Position numbers and translations under genes: made by a program
NCBI GenBank assembly: GCA_963716735.1
Contig: OY970321.1
Span: 1,364,001-1,428,000, forward strand
DNA length: 64,000 nt
Origin: VRUE01 sp963716735
Lineage (GTDB): Bacteria; Actinomycetota; Thermoleophilia; Solirubrobacterales; 70-9
Direction: 5' to 3'
The notes under the pieces: model-generated
Database searches by the model: none
What the model saw: the letters and a program-made list of their open reading frames with translations, nothing else
What the model was told of the DNA's origin: nothing
Shown: in pieces, positions 7,677 to 17,938 of the stretch
How positions within the stretch are numbered: the first letter of the stretch is position 1
How the letters are laid out: the number at the start of each line of letters is the position of its first letter

Positions 7677-8915
7677 TTACGATTCTTTTTCCAACTCCTT
7701 CGGCGATTCAAATGCCCCTAGCGCCACCGTCATGGCGACCGACTTCTCGCCCGATTCCTTTATGCGGGCCTGGGCGTGATCTTGCTCTTCAAGCACGAGC
7801 GTGAACAGAGCGTCGAGTTCCGTGGTCACCATGTCCCATCCCTGCTGATCGAGCTGGATGATCGACCACGCCAAGACGCCGTCATTGCGTGCATCGAAAG
7901 TTCCCACTTTCATCGCCTCTTTGACCTTGTCGGATAGCTGTTCAAAGGCTTTCCAGCCGTTCGTTTCTCTGAGCGAATCCGGAACATTTGCCCAAGGGCC
8001 AGTGTGGCTGCCGAAGATCACGGGTCCGGCTGCGCGATAGAACGTCTCGGACGCTCCCCTGCGCCTCCCGCCGGTTCTTTTCTTGACCTGCCTTAACCAG
8101 CCGATCTCGGTGAGCTTCTTGAAGCGGCGCCAGATGCTTTCGGCGGAGTCACCGCCAAACTCCTCGTAGAACTGTTTTGGACTCATTTCCCGCAGATTGG
8201 CCTCCTCAATGATCTGCATACAGACCTCATCAGCGAAAACCTTTGAGAGGCGTGCCGGAAAGGGGACCAGGGGCTCTCGGATCTCAACTAGGTCGGGTCC
8301 AACCCGCCAAGTGCCGCGGGTTGGCGACTCAAACCCGATCTGAACGACACTTGCCCTGATCGGCTGCTCACCTGAATGCTGAATTCGAAGCCCAGCGTCA
8401 GTCTGCTCCTCGAACAGCTGCACAAACTGAGTGCTGATGGCATCGATAACCCGCTCCCAGCCGAGCTGATCAAGCTCTAACGTCGCAAAGGTCAGGCTGC
8501 GCGCGGGATCGAATGCGCCAGCCTCCATCGCCTCACGCAGCCGCGTCGCGATCTGCTTGAAGGAATTCCAGCTGAACGCGACCCGGATGGAATATGGCAG
8601 CAAGGCCCAGGTCTCCTGATCGCAGAAAGCGAGTTCCGTCGCTCGGTAAAAGTGCTCAACACCGCCACGGCGCTTGCCGCCAGGGCCCTCGCTTCTGATG
8701 TAGCTGAGCCAACCATGCTCAGCGAGGGTCTTGAAATGACGATCGACTCGGGAGGTCGAGCCACCACCGAACTCTGCGTGGAACTGCTTCGGACTCATTT
8801 CCCGCATGTACAGCTCGGTGACGATCTTCAGTCGCAACTCGCTCGCAAAGACCACGGAGAGACGCTGTAGGTGCGTCGCTCGAGATCTGATGCTTGCCCG
8901 AATTCTTGCGGCCAC
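7677..8915 (-). CDS. internally duplicated winged-helix regulator
   Basis: 412 residues from the GTG at 8915, which follows GAGGGGAG at 5-6 nt; upstream codons were rejected. The protein is two copies of one unit of about 200 residues. Each unit starts with a winged-helix DNA-binding domain: LREMSPKQFYEEFGG in the second matches MREMSPKQFHAEFGG in the first, followed by a recognition-helix region (RHFKTLAEHGWL and RRFKKLTEIGWL) and a basic wing GGKRRGG or GGRRRGA. A ligand- or partner-binding helical part follows in each half (LDQLGWERVIDAIS and LDQQGWDMVTTELD). Likely binds DNA as a single-chain pseudo-dimer (inference). It diverges from the micro-gene at 9058. Confidence 0.7.
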   Translation of the reverse strand: MAARIRASIRSRATHLQRLSVVFASELRLKIVTELYMREMSPKQFHAEFGGGSTSRVDRHFKTLAEHGWLSYIRSEGPGGKRRGGVEHFYRATELAFCDQETWALLPYSIRVAFSWNSFKQIATRLREAMEAGAFDPARSLTFATLELDQLGWERVIDAISTQFVQLFEEQTDAGLRIQHSGEQPIRASVVQIGFESPTRGTWRVGPDLVEIREPLVPFPARLSKVFADEVCMQIIEEANLREMSPKQFYEEFGGDSAESIWRRFKKLTEIGWLRQVKKRTGGRRRGASETFYRAAGPVIFGSHTGPWANVPDSLRETNGWKAFEQLSDKVKEAMKVGTFDARNDGVLAWSIIQLDQQGWDMVTTELDALFTLVLEEQDHAQARIKESGEKSVAMTVALGAFESPKELEKES

Positions 8916-9057
8916 ACGACTCCCCTCGACTGCTTTTCGTTTGCTAAGCGGAGCGCAGTTTAGGGAGATTTTCAAACGAAACCGAGAGAGTCTCCAATTG
9001 CTTCGGTCGCTACCTTTACTCGGGATTTCCTTAGCAAATAGGAGAGGAGGTGACGAA

Positions 9058-9117
9058 ATGAAGGTTGCAACGAGCCAACCGGCCCTGCCGGTCGTGTCCA
9101 TCAGAAAGGTCGGCTGA
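9058..9117 (+). CDS. candidate 19-residue peptide gene
   Basis: The ATG at 9058 is preceded by GAGAGGAGGTGACGAA, one of the best ribosome sites in the window, and reads MKVATSQPALPVVSIRKVG before TGA. A hairpin follows at 9144-9173. No other frame uses this ribosome site. It lies 142 bp from the divergent duplicated regulator and upstream of a small winged-helix protein. The peptide has no transmembrane segment or cysteine, so a bacteriocin of a known class is not indicated; a leader or signal peptide is possible. Function unknown. Confidence 0.45.
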   Translation: MKVATSQPALPVVSIRKVG

Positions 9118-9143
9118 TTCCGCTTCTGAACGACGACTTGGGC

Positions 9144-9173
9144 GGGGGCTCTGTCCCTGGCGTCAGGGCCCCC
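9144..9173 (+). terminator. GC-rich hairpin after the micro-gene
   Basis: GGGGGC pairs with GCCCCC, and CCTG with CAGG inside it around GCGT, with a one-sided bulge. There is no strong T-run, so termination may be weak or the hairpin may protect the 3' end. Confidence 0.4.
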
Positions 9174-9302
9174 GTCTGTGCCCGGTAACAGATTCACTGC
9201 TCGCACGCAACCGTTTATGACGGCATAAAACGTAATGATCGAGACAGTTTGATGCGACTACGCTTCCGGCCCGATGAAGCCAGATGACAGCTTGAGTCCA
9301 AA

Positions 9303-9344
9303 TGTGTCCCGGCCGTTTCACCTCCCATGACCGGTCGGGACACA
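9303..9344. repeat. 9-bp perfect inverted repeat TGTGTCCCG / CGGGACACA
   Basis: The arms lie at 9303-9311 and 9336-9344, in the 291-bp non-coding stretch 9118-9408. The spacing (24 nt) suits an RNA hairpin or a widely spaced operator. Apart from this, the micro-gene hairpin and the ribosome-site hairpin I see nothing else in the stretch. Confidence 0.45.
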
Positions 9345-9386
9345 ACCTCCGACGAGCGGCGGTCGTGAGTTCAATGCAGGCCCTTG

Positions 9387-9406
9387 CCCACCGTTACGAG
9401 GGTGGG
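9387..9406 (+). promoter_or_regulatory. hairpin covering the ribosome site of the winged-helix gene
   Basis: CCCACC at 9387-9392 pairs with GGTGGG at 9401-9406. The right arm is the purine-rich segment just before the ATG at 9409, so the hairpin would hide the ribosome site. Inference from pairing only. Confidence 0.4.
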
Positions 9407-9408
9407 AA

Positions 9409-9681
9409 ATGACTGACGATGCCGCCCCTGACGCATTCTGGGCAGAGCTCGCGGTGAAGCTCCTCCATCCCATCCAACTACAGATAATCGAAGCGCTGAT
9501 CTGGATCGATATGCCGCTGTCGGCATCCGAGTTGGTCGAGGTCTTCCACAGGGAACACCGCCTGTCTTCAATCGGCTACCACGTTCGCCGCCTGTATTGG
9601 CTTGGCGCGCTCAAGCCCGTTGGCGCACGTAACCCCAAGCGAGGCTCGAAAGAAAAGCTCTACCGGCTCGGCTTCCAGTGA
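9409..9681 (+). CDS. small winged-helix (ArsR-like) protein
   Basis: 90 residues, essentially one helix-turn-helix domain: LLHPIQLQIIEALI (first helix), SASELVEVFHREHRLSSIGYHVRRLYWLG (written here only as the helix-turn-helix region around residues 38-66), then a short wing with GSKEKLYRLGF. The size and arrangement are those of ArsR/HTH-20 type DNA-binding proteins without an effector domain. No metal-binding cysteines. Lower GC than core genes, like its neighbours in the island. The likely role is local transcription control, possibly of the micro-gene or duplicated regulator (inference). Confidence 0.65.
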   Translation: MTDDAAPDAFWAELAVKLLHPIQLQIIEALIWIDMPLSASELVEVFHREHRLSSIGYHVRRLYWLGALKPVGARNPKRGSKEKLYRLGFQ

Positions 9682-9702
9682 ATCCCCGAGACCCTGATCG
9701 AC

Positions 9703-10428
9703 TCAGACGGTCAAGCGCCCCGGGCGCAAGACGTCGGGGTCGTGGCCCGGCATGACGGTGAGGCCTGAGTCGCGTAAGCCCCGCAGCTGATCGGCCGAGC
9801 GCGCCTGCTCGTCGTGATCGTGGGCGAACAGGGGGAAGCGACGGTCGTCCAGTCCGCTGGCGTAGTGGGCGACGTCGGCGCCGATCACCAGGTTGCCGAT
9901 ACGCACCGACTGGTGTCCGGGCGTATGCCCGGGCGTGGACAGGAGCTCGATTGAGCCGTCGCCGAGGAGATCGTGATCGCCGTCGACGAGGACGAGGCGG
10001 CGCTCCTCGCCATAGTCGCGAGGGAAGAAGAAGTTCCGCTCGATCGCGGTGCGGTCATGCCCGGCCTCCCACTCCCGACGCTGGATCACCAACGGAATCG
10101 ACGCCGGCACGAGCGGCAGGCCGCCGACGTGGTCCCAGTGCAGGTGGGTGAGCACGACCATCGCCAAGGTGTCGAGGTCGACCTGCTCGGCGACGGAGAG
10201 CTCCTGCTCGAACCCGAACAGGCTCATCGCCTCCGAACCCCCGTAGAAGGAAGCCGGGTCAGCGACGGCAGCGGGGTTCAACCCGGTGTCGATGAGGATC
10301 CGCTGCTCGTCGGTCTCGATGACGTAGGCGGGAACGGGAAAACGGGCCCTCTCCCCCTCCGGCTCACCCCGACGCATGAGCGAGGCGGGCGCGGTGAACC
10401 AACCGACGTTGAGGAGCTGGACCTGCAT
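9703..10428 (-). CDS. N-acyl homoserine lactonase-like metallo-beta-lactamase fold hydrolase
   Basis: 241 residues. The di-zinc motif HLHWDHVGG is present (HxHxDH near residue 107), with later metal ligands in STPGHTPGHQ, a bridging Asp in IGADVAHY and a final His in VMPGHDPD. The order and spacing match the AttM/AiiA branch of lactonases, enzymes that open the ring of acyl-homoserine lactones or related lactones. Divergent from the MmyB-type regulator at 10507 with an 18-bp perfect palindrome between them, so the regulator probably controls it. The true substrate is uncertain. Confidence 0.85.
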   Translation of the reverse strand: MQVQLLNVGWFTAPASLMRRGEPEGERARFPVPAYVIETDEQRILIDTGLNPAAVADPASFYGGSEAMSLFGFEQELSVAEQVDLDTLAMVVLTHLHWDHVGGLPLVPASIPLVIQRREWEAGHDRTAIERNFFFPRDYGEERRLVLVDGDHDLLGDGSIELLSTPGHTPGHQSVRIGNLVIGADVAHYASGLDDRRFPLFAHDHDEQARSADQLRGLRDSGLTVMPGHDPDVLRPGRLTV

Positions 10429-10453
10429 GACGAAACCTTTTCAGAGATGAGCT

Positions 10454-10471
10454 GATTACCTCGAGGTAATC
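10454..10471. promoter_or_regulatory. 18-bp perfect palindromic operator
   Basis: GATTACCTCGAGGTAATC is its own reverse complement. It sits between the divergent lactonase and MmyB-type regulator genes. It ends just upstream of where the -35 region of the regulator should lie (-10 box at 10493-10498), so occupancy could control both genes. Binding by the neighbouring regulator is an inference. Confidence 0.7.
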
Positions 10472-10492
10472 GACCGGCGCACTCGAGCGCAC

Positions 10493-10498
10493 TAGAGT
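10493..10498 (+). promoter_or_regulatory. -10 box TAGAGT of the MmyB-type regulator
   Basis: TANNNT hexamer 8 nt before the ATG at 10507; no ribosome site, so a leaderless or nearly leaderless transcript. Confidence 0.5.
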
Positions 10499-10506
10499 CG
10501 CCGCAA

Positions 10507-11328
10507 ATGGCGACGGTTCAAGCTCAGCTCGAGGTCGGACCGCTCCTACGGCAGTGGCGCGAGCGCCGGCGCACAACCCAGCTCGAGCTTGCGCTCGACG
10601 CCGGGATCTCGGCTCGCCACCTCAGCTTCGTGGAGACGGGCCGCTCGAAGCCCGGCCGGGAGATGCTGCTGCGGGTCCTCGAGCAGCTCAAGGTTCCATT
10701 TCGCGAGCAGAATCGGCTCCTGCTCGCCGCGGGTCACGCCCCTGCCTTTCCGGAACGCTCGTTCGACGACCCCGATCTGGCGCCGGTGCGAGAGGCGCTC
10801 GACGTGATCCTCTCCGGCCACGACCCCTACCCGGCGGTCGCGGTCGATCGCGCCTGGAACCTGATCGCCGCCAACTCCGCCATGCTCGCGCTGACCGAGT
10901 CTGCCGAGATCGATCCAGCGCTGCTCGAGCCTCCGATCAACGTGATGCGCGTCGGCCTTCATCCCCGTGGACTGGGGCCGCTGTTCGTCAACCTCGGCGA
11001 CTGGCACGCACATTGGTTGAGGTGGCTGGAGCGCCAGCTGGCGGCGACGGGCGACGAGCAGCTCGCCGCCCTGATCGACGAGGTCGCGGAATACCCCGTG
11101 CCTGAGCCCGAGCACGATGTCGCAGCTGAGATCACGGGCAGCGAGATGCTCGGCCCGGTCAAGGTGCGCGCTCCCGATGGCGGCGAGCTCTCCTTCTTCG
11201 GCATGTTCGCGAGCTTCGACACCCCGTTCGAGGTGACCACCTCGGAGCTGGCGATCGAGCTGCTCTTCCCAGCCGATCGGGCGACCGCCGAGACGCTGGG
11301 AGCGCGAAACCAAGGAGGAGGAGAGTGA
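10507..11328 (+). CDS. XRE-family regulator with MmyB-like ligand-binding domain
   Basis: 273 residues. An N-terminal helix-turn-helix of the XRE type (residues about 12-70; RRTTQLELALDAGISARHLS and VETGRSKPGREML). Then the MmyB domain (about 100-265), recognised by LSGHDPYPAVAVDRAWNLI, NVMRVGLHPRG, and PVKVRAPDG with a later FDTPFEVT. In Streptomyces such MmyB-type proteins control a divergently transcribed oxidoreductase or hydrolase and bind lipid-like ligands in a PAS-like fold. Here the divergent target is the lactonase. The stop overlaps the next GTG by 4 bp, so the membrane protein gene is translationally coupled. Confidence 0.85.
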   Translation: MATVQAQLEVGPLLRQWRERRRTTQLELALDAGISARHLSFVETGRSKPGREMLLRVLEQLKVPFREQNRLLLAAGHAPAFPERSFDDPDLAPVREALDVILSGHDPYPAVAVDRAWNLIAANSAMLALTESAEIDPALLEPPINVMRVGLHPRGLGPLFVNLGDWHAHWLRWLERQLAATGDEQLAALIDEVAEYPVPEPEHDVAAEITGSEMLGPVKVRAPDGGELSFFGMFASFDTPFEVTTSELAIELLFPADRATAETLGARNQGGGE

Positions 11329-11747
11329 CGAGGAGAAAGCCAAAGCTCGGGCAGGCGATCACCGGCGCAGGGGGCGTGCTGCTGATCGTCTCCCTGTTTT
11401 TGCCCTGGGCGAGCGTCGCCGAGTCTGACCGAGACGGGTTCGAGCTCTTGACGATGGGTGACGTCTTCCTGCTGATCGTCGGGCTGGTCGCGATCGCAGC
11501 GGCGCTCACGTGGGGGCGCTTCGGGCTCTTTCGTCCCGATGTGTCCCTGACCGGGGCGGCCGATCTGCTCGGCGTGGTGGCGACGATCATGGTCGCCTGG
11601 CTGGTCCTGTTCGACTTCCCGCCCGGCGCCAGCCGCGAGATCGGCGCCTACCTGGCTCTGGTTGCGACGATCGCCATCGCAGGCGGGGCGGGCGACTACA
11701 GCACCCTGCGCGGCGCGCCCCTGTTTCCCCGAATCGATCGGCGGTGA
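11325..11747 (+). CDS. four-helix membrane protein, unknown function
   Basis: 140 residues with four hydrophobic segments: AITGAGGVLLIVSLFLPWAS, VFLLIVGLVAIAAALTW, ADLLGVVATIMVAWLVLF and AYLALVATIAIAGGAG. The PWAS motif after helix 1 and the short polar loops resemble many small actinobacterial membrane proteins. It starts with a GTG inside the GTGA overlap with the regulator gene and ends 16 bp before the ABC ATPase, so it may belong to either unit. No function can be named. Confidence 0.7.
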   Translation: MTRRKPKLGQAITGAGGVLLIVSLFLPWASVAESDRDGFELLTMGDVFLLIVGLVAIAAALTWGRFGLFRPDVSLTGAADLLGVVATIMVAWLVLFDFPPGASREIGAYLALVATIAIAGGAGDYSTLRGAPLFPRIDRR

Positions 11748-11763
11748 TCGCAAGACTCCAAGG

Positions 11764-12606
11764 ATGACCGCTGCCCTCTCCGCCCGTGGCCTCTCGAAGC
11801 GCTACGGCAAGACGACCGCGCTCGACGCCGTCGATCTCGAGGTCGCGGCGGGAGAGCTCGTCGGCCTGCTCGGCCCCAACGGGGCAGGCAAGTCGACGCT
11901 GGTGAAGATCGCCTGCGGCCTCGTCCGGCCGAGCGCCGGGGAGGCGCAGGTCGCCGGCGCGATGGCCGGCAGCCGAGCGGCGCGAGCGTCGACCGGCTAC
12001 CTCGCCGAGCTGTTCCGCTTCCCCGGCTGGGCTCGCGCCGAGGAGGTGCTCGCGTTGCACCAGCGCCTGGCCCGCTCCGACGGCGGGGCGGCCGAGCGCG
12101 AGGAGCTGCTGGCGCGGGTCGGCCTCGGTGGCGACGGCGGTCGTCGGGTGGAGACGATGAGCAAGGGCATGCAGCAACGGCTGGGCATCGCCCAGGCGCT
12201 TGTCGGCGCCCCGCGGCTCGTGCTGCTCGACGAGCCGACGAGCGCGCTCGACCCCGGCGGCCGGCGCACGGTGCGCGACCTGCTCGTCGGGCTGCGCGAC
12301 CAGGGCGTCGGCGTGCTGCTGAACTCGCACCTGCTCAGCGAGATCGAGCTCGTCTGCGACCGGGTCGTGATCATCGACGGCGGCCGGGTGGTAACCGAGG
12401 GACGGCCCGAGGACCTGACCGCGCCCGGCGGCGTCGAGGTCGAGACCTCCGAAGGCGTGCGCCGCCTGCCCGACGCGCGCCGCGAGGACGTCCCGCGGAT
12501 CGTCCGCGAGCTCGTCGCCGGGGGCGCCGAGGTTTACGGCGTCCGCGTCGTGAGCGGCACGCTCGAGGACGCCTATCTCGCCGCCGTCGTGGGGCGCGAC
12601 GGATGA
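11764..12606 (+). CDS. ABC transporter ATP-binding protein
   Basis: 280 residues from the ATG at 11764 (GGATG context; the upstream part of the frame lies inside the previous gene). Walker A GPNGAGKST near residue 38, a signature region TMSKGMQQRLGIAQAL in place of LSGGQ, Walker B LVLLDEPTSALD and a switch His in LLNSHLL. It is the CcmA/DrrA-like subfamily that works with ABC-2 permeases in export. The stop overlaps the permease start by 4 bp (ATGA), so the two are made together. Confidence 0.9.
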   Translation: MTAALSARGLSKRYGKTTALDAVDLEVAAGELVGLLGPNGAGKSTLVKIACGLVRPSAGEAQVAGAMAGSRAARASTGYLAELFRFPGWARAEEVLALHQRLARSDGGAAEREELLARVGLGGDGGRRVETMSKGMQQRLGIAQALVGAPRLVLLDEPTSALDPGGRRTVRDLLVGLRDQGVGVLLNSHLLSEIELVCDRVVIIDGGRVVTEGRPEDLTAPGGVEVETSEGVRRLPDARREDVPRIVRELVAGGAEVYGVRVVSGTLEDAYLAAVVGRDG

Positions 12607-13460
12607 GCGACGCGCTCGCCATCGCCGGCCATGCGCTGCGGGAGGCGGTCCGCCGCCGGGTCCTGCTCGTCGTCGCGCTCTTGACCGCGGCCTTCCTCGG
12701 CCTCTACGCGCTGGCCGCCTTCGAGACCTTCGACTCGCTCGAGCGGACGAGCGCCGGCGGCTTCATCCCGATCGACGAACGGGCGCTGGCGGGCGGAACG
12801 CTGCTCGGCCTGGCGATGTTCGTCGCCCTTTTCCTCGGCGTCGTGCTGGCCGTCTTCCTCACGCTCGGCGCGGTACGCGGCGACGCTGAGCGCGGCCTGC
12901 TGCAGCCGCTGGTGGTGCGTCCGGTGGGACGCACGACGCTGCTGATCGGACGGCTGCTCGCCGCCTCCGCCGTCTGCGCGCCCTACGTCGTCATCGTCTT
13001 CCTCGCCGCCGTGCTGATCACCCAGGCCGCCGGCGACTTCACCCCGGGGTCGCTCGTCGTGCCCGCCGCCGGCCTGGCCCTCGGCGTCGTCACCGTGGTG
13101 GCGATCTCGCTGCTCGGCTCGACGGTGCTCGGGACCACCGCCAACGGGATCGCGATCTTCATGGTCTTCGCGACGGGCCTCGCCGCCGGCCTGCTGGGCC
13201 AGATCGGCGACGCGCTCGACGTCGACAGCTTGACGACGGCGAGCTCGATCATCTCCTGGATCGTCCCCTTCGAGGCGCTCTACCAAAACGGGCTCCACGC
13301 GCTGACCTCGGACATCGGCGGCGCGGCCGGCGTGATCGTCCAACTCGGGCCGTTCGGCGGTGCCAGCAACGTCGGCGCGGCGATCTGGCCGTGGGCGATT
13401 GCGTGGTCCGCCGCCGTCCTTGCGCTGGCGGCGCTGGCGTTTCGCCGTCGCGATCTCTGA
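12603..13460 (+). CDS. ABC-2 type permease
   Basis: 285 residues with about six membrane segments (first at residues 22-42, RVLLVVALLTAAFLGLYALA). The segment RGDAERGLLQPLVVRPVGR between helices is typical of ABC-2/NosY-like permeases, in which this cytoplasmic loop contacts the ATPase. With the preceding gene it forms an exporter; substrate not predictable. The 3' end lies 12 bp from the convergent UvrA-like gene. Confidence 0.85.
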   Translation: MSDALAIAGHALREAVRRRVLLVVALLTAAFLGLYALAAFETFDSLERTSAGGFIPIDERALAGGTLLGLAMFVALFLGVVLAVFLTLGAVRGDAERGLLQPLVVRPVGRTTLLIGRLLAASAVCAPYVVIVFLAAVLITQAAGDFTPGSLVVPAAGLALGVVTVVAISLLGSTVLGTTANGIAIFMVFATGLAAGLLGQIGDALDVDSLTTASSIISWIVPFEALYQNGLHALTSDIGGAAGVIVQLGPFGGASNVGAAIWPWAIAWSAAVLALAALAFRRRDL

Positions 13461-13472
13461 GCGCCGGCGCCG

Positions 13473-15845
<2,373 letters not shown>

Positions 15846-15859
15846 GCTCTGACCAGGGT

Positions 15860-16267
15860 CTACGCGGCGGGCGTCTGGTCGATCCGGACCAGGTTGCCGG
15901 ACGGGTCGCGCACGGCGCAGTCCCGCACGCCCCACGGCTGGTCTTTCGGCTCTTCGACGATCTCGGCGCCCGAGGCGCGCAGCTTCTCGAAGGTGGCGTC
16001 GAGGTCGTCGCTGTGGAAATGGACGCCGTTGAGGGCGCCCTTGGCAAGCAGAGCGGCGAGCGCGTCGCCATCGTCGGGGCCGCCGTTCACGTAGTTCGTG
16101 AGGACGATCGCGACGTCAGGCTGGGAGGCGCCGCCGACGGTGATCCAGCGGAAGTCCCCTTTGGCGACGTCGTTGCGCACTTCGAGGCCGAGCCCGTCGC
16201 GGTAGAAGGTCAGGGCGAGGTCGGGGTCATGGACTTGAACGAAGCAGGTGGAGAGAGTGAGGTTCAT
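15860..16267 (-). CDS. VOC family protein
   Basis: 135 residues. The pattern MNLTLSTCFVQVHDPD, LTFYRDGLGLEVRNDV, GVHFHSDDLDATFEKL and AVRDPSGNLVRIDQ is a two-module glyoxalase/bleomycin-resistance fold with the usual metal-ligand positions. Its start overlaps the stop of the AraC-type gene by 4 bp (ATGA); this AraC-VOC pairing is common in actinobacteria and implies that the regulator and the VOC protein respond to the same compound (inference). It is followed 14 bp later by the UvrA-like gene. Confidence 0.85.
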   Translation of the reverse strand: MNLTLSTCFVQVHDPDLALTFYRDGLGLEVRNDVAKGDFRWITVGGASQPDVAIVLTNYVNGGPDDGDALAALLAKGALNGVHFHSDDLDATFEKLRASGAEIVEEPKDQPWGVRDCAVRDPSGNLVRIDQTPAA

Positions 16268-16719
16268 GCCCGCAAGGCTAGGGGGCCGGCATCGCGGGCG
16301 TTTCTCCGATCCTGCTCGGTCCGCGGGCTCGGGCGGGTGATGTCTTTGGCGACACAGCCCGGCAGGCTCGCGAGCGTGCCATGGTCACGGGCCCGGTAGG
16401 CCGTCGGCGTCTCGCCCACCAGCTGGGTGAAGCGCGTGCTGAACGAGCCGAGCGACGTACACCCGACCGCCACGCAGACCTCGGTGACTGTCAGGTCGCC
16501 GCGGCGCAACAGCGCCTTCGCCCGCTCGATTCGCCGCGTCATCAGATACGCGTAGGGCGTCTCCCCATACGCCGCACGGAATTGCCGCGAGAAGTGGGCC
16601 GTCGACATCAATGCAGCGCGGGCAAGCGCGGCGACGTCGAGCGGCCGCGCATACTCGCGGTCGATCAGATCGCGGGCGCGGCGCAGATGCGCGAAGTTGG
16701 CTAACTCCTCCGGCGTCAC
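16264..16719 (-). CDS. AraC-family regulator (DNA-binding domain only)
   Basis: 151 residues from the GTG at 16719. Two helix-turn-helix motifs of the AraC type lie at residues 11-115: RARDLIDREYARPLDVAALA, MSTAHFSRQFRAAYGETP, then VTEVCVAVGCTSLGSFSTRF. No effector domain is present, as usual for this subgroup. The start was chosen because a TACGCT box lies 6 nt upstream; a longer frame to 16902 runs into the promoter of the divergent gene. The C-terminal tail after residue 125 is basic and poorly conserved-looking. Confidence 0.8.
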   Translation of the reverse strand: MTPEELANFAHLRRARDLIDREYARPLDVAALARAALMSTAHFSRQFRAAYGETPYAYLMTRRIERAKALLRRGDLTVTEVCVAVGCTSLGSFSTRFTQLVGETPTAYRARDHGTLASLPGCVAKDITRPSPRTEQDRRNARDAGPLALRA

Positions 16720-16725
16720 GATGCG

Positions 16726-16731
16726 AGCGTA
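16726..16731 (-). promoter_or_regulatory. -10 box TACGCT of the AraC-type gene
   Basis: TANNNT hexamer 6 nt before the GTG at 16719; supports a leaderless start. Confidence 0.45.
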
Positions 16732-16815
16732 GCGACGTCGAATCCACGCGTCCTTGTTCGTCAAGTGGGTAGAGGGGGCTCCAGAGGAAGCTTCCGTGAC
16801 CGAAGGAGAATCGAG

Positions 16816-17349
16816 ATGGGAAAGCTGATCGCGACGACGCAGGCCACCGTCGACGGTGTCATCGACCCGGTCGGCGAGTGGGTGCAGGCGGACGGAGACC
16901 ACGGCGACTACTCGTTCAAGCGTCAGGCGAGATCCAGCGGGCTGGTGCTGGGCCGCAAGACCTACGAGGGGCTGGCGGGATACTGGCCGAGCCAGTCGGG
17001 CAAGTGGGCGGACATGGTCAACTCGATGCAGAAGTACGTCGGGTCCAACACCGTGTCCGGCGATCTCGAGTGGAACGCGACCTTGCTCGAGGCGGACCTC
17101 GAGGACTCGATTCCGAAGCTAAAGGACGAGGTCGACGGTGACCTGTTCATGCACGGCAGCGGCGAGTTCGCGTACGCCCTCGCCGAGAAGGGCCTGATCG
17201 ACGAATACGAGGTCTACCTGAACCCGATCGTCTGGGGCGAGGGAAACGTCCACGTGCTCGGCGATAGGGGAACCATTCGGATGGAGCTCGACGACGTGAA
17301 GCGGTTCGACTCCGGAGTGGTCCTCCTCACCTACCTCCCGGCGTCTTGA
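16816..17349 (+). CDS. dihydrofolate reductase family protein (RibD C-terminal-like)
   Basis: 177 residues from the ATG at 16816, preceded by GAAGGAGAA. Opening KLIATTQATVDGVIDPVGEW is a variant of the family start, VLGRKTYEGLAGYWP is the conserved first active-site region, and LFMHGSGEFAYAL carries the nucleotide-binding glycine pair. The end (LIDEYEVYLNPIVWGEG) is typical. Presumed NADPH-dependent reductase, substrate unknown. It diverges from the AraC-VOC unit and overlaps the convergent mug gene by 23 bp. Confidence 0.85.
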   Translation: MGKLIATTQATVDGVIDPVGEWVQADGDHGDYSFKRQARSSGLVLGRKTYEGLAGYWPSQSGKWADMVNSMQKYVGSNTVSGDLEWNATLLEADLEDSIPKLKDEVDGDLFMHGSGEFAYALAEKGLIDEYEVYLNPIVWGEGNVHVLGDRGTIRMELDDVKRFDSGVVLLTYLPAS

Positions 17350-17938
17350 CCGCGGCTGGGATGACATCGGCCTCGGTGGCCGCCGCCGCATAGGCGGCGG
17401 CGAGCGTCGCGACGGTCTCGTGGGCGTTGAGCCCGCTCGGGTTGGGGACCACCCAGAGTGCCGCGTCCGACCAGCGGATCGCGCTATCCAGCGTGTCCGG
17501 CTGCCGACCCAAGGCCGCGCCGCGCTCGCCAAACGCGTCGCGGTAGGCGGAGATGCCGGCGATCGCGACGACCTTGGGCCGGTGATCGGCGACGAACCGC
17601 AACAGCCGCTCGCCCCCCTCGCGCAGCTCCTCGCGCGAGAGCTCAGACGCACGCGCGGAGGCGCGCCGCACGAGGTTGGTGATCCCGACGCCCCGCGCCA
17701 CGAGATACGCGCGGTCGGCATCGGTCATCCCCGCGACTCGGTCAACCTCGTAATCAGTGACGCCGGCCGCGGCCAGCGCCGGATAGAAGCGATTGGTGGG
17801 GTGCGCAAAGTGGGTCCCAACCGCGGCCGTCCACAAGCCCGGGTTGATGCCGACGAACAGCAGCCTGAGCCCCGGCCCCACGAGATCGTCGACCTCGTGG
17901 CCGCGGAACGCCTCCAACTCCGCACGCGTGAGCCTCAT
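17327..17938 (-). CDS. mug: mismatch-specific uracil/thymine DNA glycosylase (Mug family)
   Basis: 203 residues. The family motifs are clear: LLFVGINPGLWTAA (GINPG, with the catalytic/water-positioning Asn), HFAHPTNRFYPAL (substrate-pocket) and VVPNPSGLNAHET (NPSGLN, the wedge loop that enters the DNA). It removes uracil or damaged pyrimidines opposite guanine as the first step of base excision repair. The start overlaps the MFS stop by 4 bp, so it is the last gene of a unit with the MFS pump and the AI-2E family protein. The C-terminal 23 bp overlap the convergent RibD-like gene. Confidence 0.9.
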   Translation of the reverse strand: MRLTRAELEAFRGHEVDDLVGPGLRLLFVGINPGLWTAAVGTHFAHPTNRFYPALAAAGVTDYEVDRVAGMTDADRAYLVARGVGITNLVRRASARASELSREELREGGERLLRFVADHRPKVVAIAGISAYRDAFGERGAALGRQPDTLDSAIRWSDAALWVVPNPSGLNAHETVATLAAAYAAAATEADVIPAAVKTPGGR

